Both the position numbers and the translations under genes were made by a program. Positions 59,745 to 64,000 of a stretch of 64,000 nt of DNA are shown here, one piece after another. The stretch spans positions 7,838,501 to 7,902,500 of the forward strand of contig NC_091933.1 of assembly GCF_041260155.1 (NCBI RefSeq), given 5' to 3'. The notes below the pieces were generated by a model. That model saw nothing but the letters and a program-made list of their open reading frames with translations, searched no databases and was not told where the DNA came from. This DNA is from Ptychodera flava. Its lineage: Eukaryota; Hemichordata; Enteropneusta; Ptychoderidae. Each line of letters starts with the position of its first letter. The first letter of the stretch is position 1.

Positions 59745-60176
59745 GAATGATAGAATCTCACACCCCCAAGGACCTTGGATCAGATTTTGTCTCACACGAG
59801 CCGCAGGCTCGTGTGAGACAAAATATCCCCAACTGGTGTGAGAAATCTGATCCCAGGTCCTTGGTGTGTGAGATTCTTTTTCTCACATGACCACAAAATG
59901 CGTTAAATTCACATTGGACATGTACAACATTTTCCAAAATCGTGACAAGTCTGTCATTTGCCACTGTACTTTGACCTGCTTACTTTGTAGTTCTGTCTGT
60001 GTGTTACTCGTCGTGCCATTGGATAACATTTTGCGCGTGGAACAAAACAGACTGTTTATCATCCATCAGAGCTCGTGTAGTATTTACTGCAGAGTGTGGG
60101 ACGGTTTCTGAGAGTGTGGGATCAATTTTTCCCACACTGTCGATCCCGCACTCCCAGCGGCCAGAAATGTGAGAAT
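59745..60176. mobile_element. 424-bp insertion with 4-bp target duplication
   Basis: Flanked by GAAT (59745-59748 and 60173-60176). The left part is a long hairpin: gaatctcacacccccaagga pairs with the stretch ending 'ccttggtgtgtgagattc' at 59877, with an inner stem tctcacacgagccgcaggctcgtgtgaga. The right part (59880-60172) is CpG-richer and ends in gtgggatc / gatcccgcac palindromic text. The duplicate block at 61.8 kb lacks it. No coding capacity; class unknown. Confidence 0.65.
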
Positions 60177-60870
60177 TTACCATGTGATGAACCTCTTGAG
60201 GTAACTCCCATAATTTTAACTTGGAAAACTGTTAATTTTTTTTTCTATCTTTTAATTTAACATGTCCAAACAGTGTGTATTTGAACACATCAAAACCAGC
60301 AGACATAGGAATTCATAATGTGATTATCTCATGTTGTAACTCCAAAATTATAATTTTGGGGGTAAAAATACATGAAGTACCATATTCTTCATATACTACA
60401 TTTGTTGGCTTTGAAAAATGTCCACTGTTTGTATTTAAACACATCAAAAGCAACAGAATTCAGAATTTACCATGTGAAGAACCTCATGAGGTAATGCCAT
60501 AATATTAATTCTTGACAAAATGTTTACAACAGGTACCATTCTTTTCAACTGTTATTTTTCAAAATTTCAAAATCCCACCACTTAGCCCTTGAACACAGCA
60601 AAACAACAGGGCTGGGAATTAATTACCAAGTGTTAGCCTCATTAGGTAACTCAATAATTTTAACTCTGAACTAAAATGTTTACATGAAGTACCATACTTT
60701 TTACTTGTCGTTTTTCTAAAATGTTACAAAAAGTTTGTCTTTGAAAACATCAAAACCAACTTATCTTTCATAATTTCAGAAGTTCAAATGGTTTGTCATT
60801 GAACACTGCAAAACCAACAGTGTTAGTAATTTACAACGTGATGAACCTCATGAGGTAATTCCAAAATTTT

Positions 60871-61069
60871 AACTGAAGCAGAAGAAGCCGCCATTGACAG
60901 CCATTTCATGTCACACATTAGAAAGAATAAAATAGTCACAAAGGCCGAAGCTGAAAAATGCTTAGCAAATAAAAAAATGTTTTGAGCAACAGAAACTTGA
61001 AATTGCTGAAATGGCACATGTTAAAAGCAGGGCAATAGCATATGAGAGGAGAGCAAAGAAACAGTTGTA
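60871..61069 (+). pseudogene. captured coding fragment in array, copy 2
   Basis: Reads TEAEEAAIDSHFMSHIRKNK IVTKAEAEKCLANKKMF, then in the next frame EQQKLEIAEMAHVKSRAIAY ERRAKKQL and a stop. Basic and helical. A single base separates the two frames. Copy 1 at 58813 is more decayed, so this one is closer to the source. Confidence 0.5.
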
Positions 61070-63107
61070 GGAGATGTATAATGATAGCTGTTTTGCATTC
61101 AGATTGTTAGATTACCTTGACTCTGAGTTTCTGTGTGTACAATGTTTTTCAGAATTAATGTAATTGTGAAGTTACCCCTGACGTTCAACACATGGTAAAT
61201 TCCTACTTGGTCTGTTGCGTTTGGTGTGTTCGAAGACAAACTGGATATTTTTGAGATATAAAAAGTGAAGTTATGGTACCACATTTTTTTTCAAAATTAG
61301 ACCTTTTTGAGTTTCCTCATGAGGATTCTTTTTGGCCATATCAAGAACCCAACAAAATTTGGAATTTGACATGCGATGACTCTCATAAGGTAACTCCAAA
61401 AGTGTAACTTTGAAAAAAAGGATATGAAATACCATATTCTTCACTTCTTTTCTTTCAAAAATATGCAAACAGGTTGTCTTTGAACACATCAAGACAAATA
61501 GTGTTAGGAATTTACCATGTGATGAATATCTTAAAGCAACTCCAAAATTTTAACTTTGAAAAAAATGTCAACATGAATCACTATTAGTCTTCAACTTGTT
61601 ATCTTCCAAATATTCCACAACACTTTCTCTTTGAACACAGCAAAACCAACAAAGTTAGAAATTTTATATGTGATGAACCTAATGAGGTAATGACAAAACT
61701 GTAACTTTGAAAAAAAAAGTATGTGAAGTGCCATACTCTTCACTTGTTATCTTTCAATAATGTCCAAACAGGTTGTCTTTAAACACAGCAAAACCAATAG
61801 AGTTGAGATTTACCATGTGGTGAACCTCTTGAGGTAACTCAATAATTTTTATTTGGAAAAATATGTTAACTTTTCACTTGCTATCTTTTAAACATGCCCA
61901 AACAGTTTGACTTTGAACATATCAAAACCAACAGGAGATAGGAATTCATAATGTGATTATCTCATGGTGTAACTCAAAAATTATTATTTTTCGGGTAAAA
62001 ATACATGAAGTACCATATTCTTTGTATACTACATTTGTTAGCTTTCAAAAATGTCCACAGTTTGTCTTTAAACACATCAAAAGAGTTCATAATTTACCAT
62101 GTGATTAACCTCATGAGGTAACGCCATAATATTAATTCTTGACAAAATGTTTACAGCAGATACCATACACTTCACCTGTTATTTTTCCAAATTTCAAAAT
62201 CCCACCACTTTGTCTTTGAACACAGCAAAACAACTGAGTTAGGAATTTACCATGTGATAACCTTATTAGGTAACTCAATAATTTTAACTCTGAACTAAAT
62301 GTTTACATGAAGTACCATACTTTTCACTCGTTTTTTTTTAAATGTTGTAAAAGTTTGTCGTTGAAAACATCAAAACCAACTTATCTTTTCAAATTTCAGA
62401 AGTTCAAATGATTTGTCATTGAACACTGCAAAACCAACAGTGTTAGTAATTTACAACGTGTTGAACCTCATGAGGTTATTCGAAATTTTAACTTTGAAAA
62501 GAAAATGTTTACCAGCGGCACTATAGTCTTCACTTGTTATCTTCCAAAAAATTACAAACAGTTTGTCTTTGAACACATCAAAACCAATAGAGTTAGGAAT
62601 TTACCATCTGATATACCTCATGAGGTAACTCCAAAATCCTAAGTTTGAAAAACAAAATATGTGAATACCATCTTCTTCATATTCTACATTTATTATCTTT
62701 CAAACTGTCTGAACAGTTCGTCTTCCACAAAGCAAAACCAACAGAGTTAGGAATTAACCATGTGATGAACAAAATTAGGTAACTCCAAAATTTGAATTCT
62801 GATTAAATGTTTAATTAAGTACTGTACTCTTCAATTTTTTTCGCTCAAAATTGTTCAAACGCTTTGTCTTTTAACACAGCAAAACCAACGTTTTCAGGAA
62901 TTTAGCATGTGATGAACCCTCATGTGGTAACTCGCAATTGATAACATAGACAAAAAATATATGATGTACCATACTCTTCACTTTTTTTTTCAAATAGGTT
63001 GTCTTTCACATGTAAAACAGTTTTGAGAGTTACATTTAGCCTTATCGAATTCTTGTTCCTTCATTTTTATGTATTAGAGTTCATGGAGTTGATGAAGATT
63101 TTATAGC

Positions 63108-63897
63108 TTACTTTTGCTTTACCAATGTGAGCTTATTGTATAGGCTGAAGTTGGCATCAGTATGTATGTATGTCATGTCTGTCCACTCAAATAACCGAGA
63201 ACCGTAGTACCTATAGACTTGATATTTGGAGTGTGAATGCAAGATGTGTAAATGCCCGGATGATATTTTCGTTTTGGTGATTTCTTCAAAAATATGCAAA
63301 TTAGATTTTAAAAATGCCATTTTTGGTAAAAAAGATTCTTCTCTGTTATCGCAAGTCTGACTCATTTGAAACTTGGTATTGAGGTCCCTAGGGGTTACAT
63401 CAGTCAGACTTTTTCAAATATTGTGATTAAATTGCATAATTGTATTTTTTGGGCAATGTTTCCCATTTTTGTTAAAAAAATCTTCTTACTGAAACCATAA
63501 TTCCAATTTATTTGAAACTTGGTATGGAGGTTTCTTCGGGTGATCTTAAGTCGGAATTGATGACATTGTGATGAAATTTGCATATTTGTAGTTTTGGGGC
63601 AATTTTTCCCTTGTTGGTAAAAAAAAATCATCTCCTCTGAAACTGCACTCTAATTGGTTTTAAGCTTTGTATGTAGGTTCGTAGGGGTAACCTCTGTCAT
63701 ATTTGTTTGAAGTGTGATGAAATTTGCATAATTGTATGTTTGGGCAACTTTCCAATTTGTGGTTTTAAAAGTCTTCTTTGAAACCACTGGTCCAATTCAT
63801 TTGAAACTTAGTATGGAGGTTCCTAGGGGTGTCATCATTTCAATTGTCCTATATATCACAAAGGGTCTATATTGGTCCCAAGGCCGCTTGTCCACTT
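63108..63897 (+). repeat. dispersed repeat with units of about 146 bp (family of 4591-5250)
   Basis: Starts tttgctttaccaatgtgagc and a gtatgtatgtcatg tract. Units are marked by gaaacttggtatggaggt at 63368, 63514, 63662 (variant) and 63804, spacings 146, 148 and 142. It ends ttggtcccaaggccgcttgt, similar to the ggtcgcttgt tail of the TIR element. Confidence 0.6.
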
Positions 63898-64000
63898 AAG
63901 TATGTACACTGATAGTTGATAACACCTTCCAATGTGACGTGCCTCCCACGCCCAGTGCCAAGGATAAAAGATATTAAGCTTCCAGGCCAGATGTCATCTT
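63898..64000. other. nothing recognised
   Basis: Last bases of the window. Confidence 0.4.

Larger units (their letters stand above)
58813..62990 (+). repeat. satellite-like array, unit about 146-156 bp, with higher-order duplication
   Basis: Units marked by 'ttaccatgtgatgaacctcatgaggtaactcc', 'gaagtaccatactcttcacttgttatcttt' and 'tgtctttgaacacagcaaaaccaacagagtta'. Marks gtaactcc fall at 59331, 59476 and 59626, then after an insertion at 60201, 60335, 60491 and 60647. The block 58813-60870 recurs from 60871, offset 2058 bp, or about 1633 bp once the insertion is removed. Confidence 0.75.

Overview
The window looks like draft nuclear DNA from a marine invertebrate animal. It is AT-rich, has short exons in long introns with GT-AG splicing, is dense in repeats and MITEs, and holds one 100-N assembly gap. 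I cannot fix the species. The repeat style (AGCTCCGCTGT-type ends, CGTCGTCGTC tracts, units of about 146 bp) would suit a hemichordate or another deuterostome, but that is inference. Nothing is prokaryotic.

Region 1 (about 2.3-34.8 kb, + strand) is a large multi-exon host gene. From memory of the family I read it as CFAP54, a central-pair (C1d projection) protein of motile cilia. Nineteen exons between 8.69 and 27.08 kb can be placed by splice sites with matching phase. Exons around 2.4, 4.0 and 4.3 kb are likely or possible, and a tandemly duplicated exon lies at 33.9 and 34.7 kb. Neither end of the gene is in view. Five of the placed exons need a small indel to stay in frame, while the rest are clean, which suggests consensus errors or early decay. 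The introns hold MITEs, a fold-back element, a LINE tail and two copies of a TIR element built from units of about 146 bp. The last visible intron holds a 4.7 kb satellite array of 85-bp units next to the gap.

Region 2 (35-41 kb) is non-coding repeat debris, including a TTAA-flanked MITE whose empty site can be seen in related repeat copies.

Region 3 (41.7-53.7 kb, - strand) holds scattered decayed coding remnants of a multicopy invertebrate gene family (SPDTDVYHIG and DEAHEQLIN motifs, acidic tail). A third copy of the TIR element, two hAT-like MITEs with 5-bp target duplications and a TTAA MITE lie within or between them.

Region 4 (55-64 kb) is repeats: two tandem-unit families, a tRNA-derived SINE (two direct copies and one inverted piece), an orphan coding fragment, and a satellite-like array at 58.8-63.0 kb. 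That array has a higher-order duplication, an inverted unit, a captured coding fragment, and a 424-bp insertion present in only one of its two copies.
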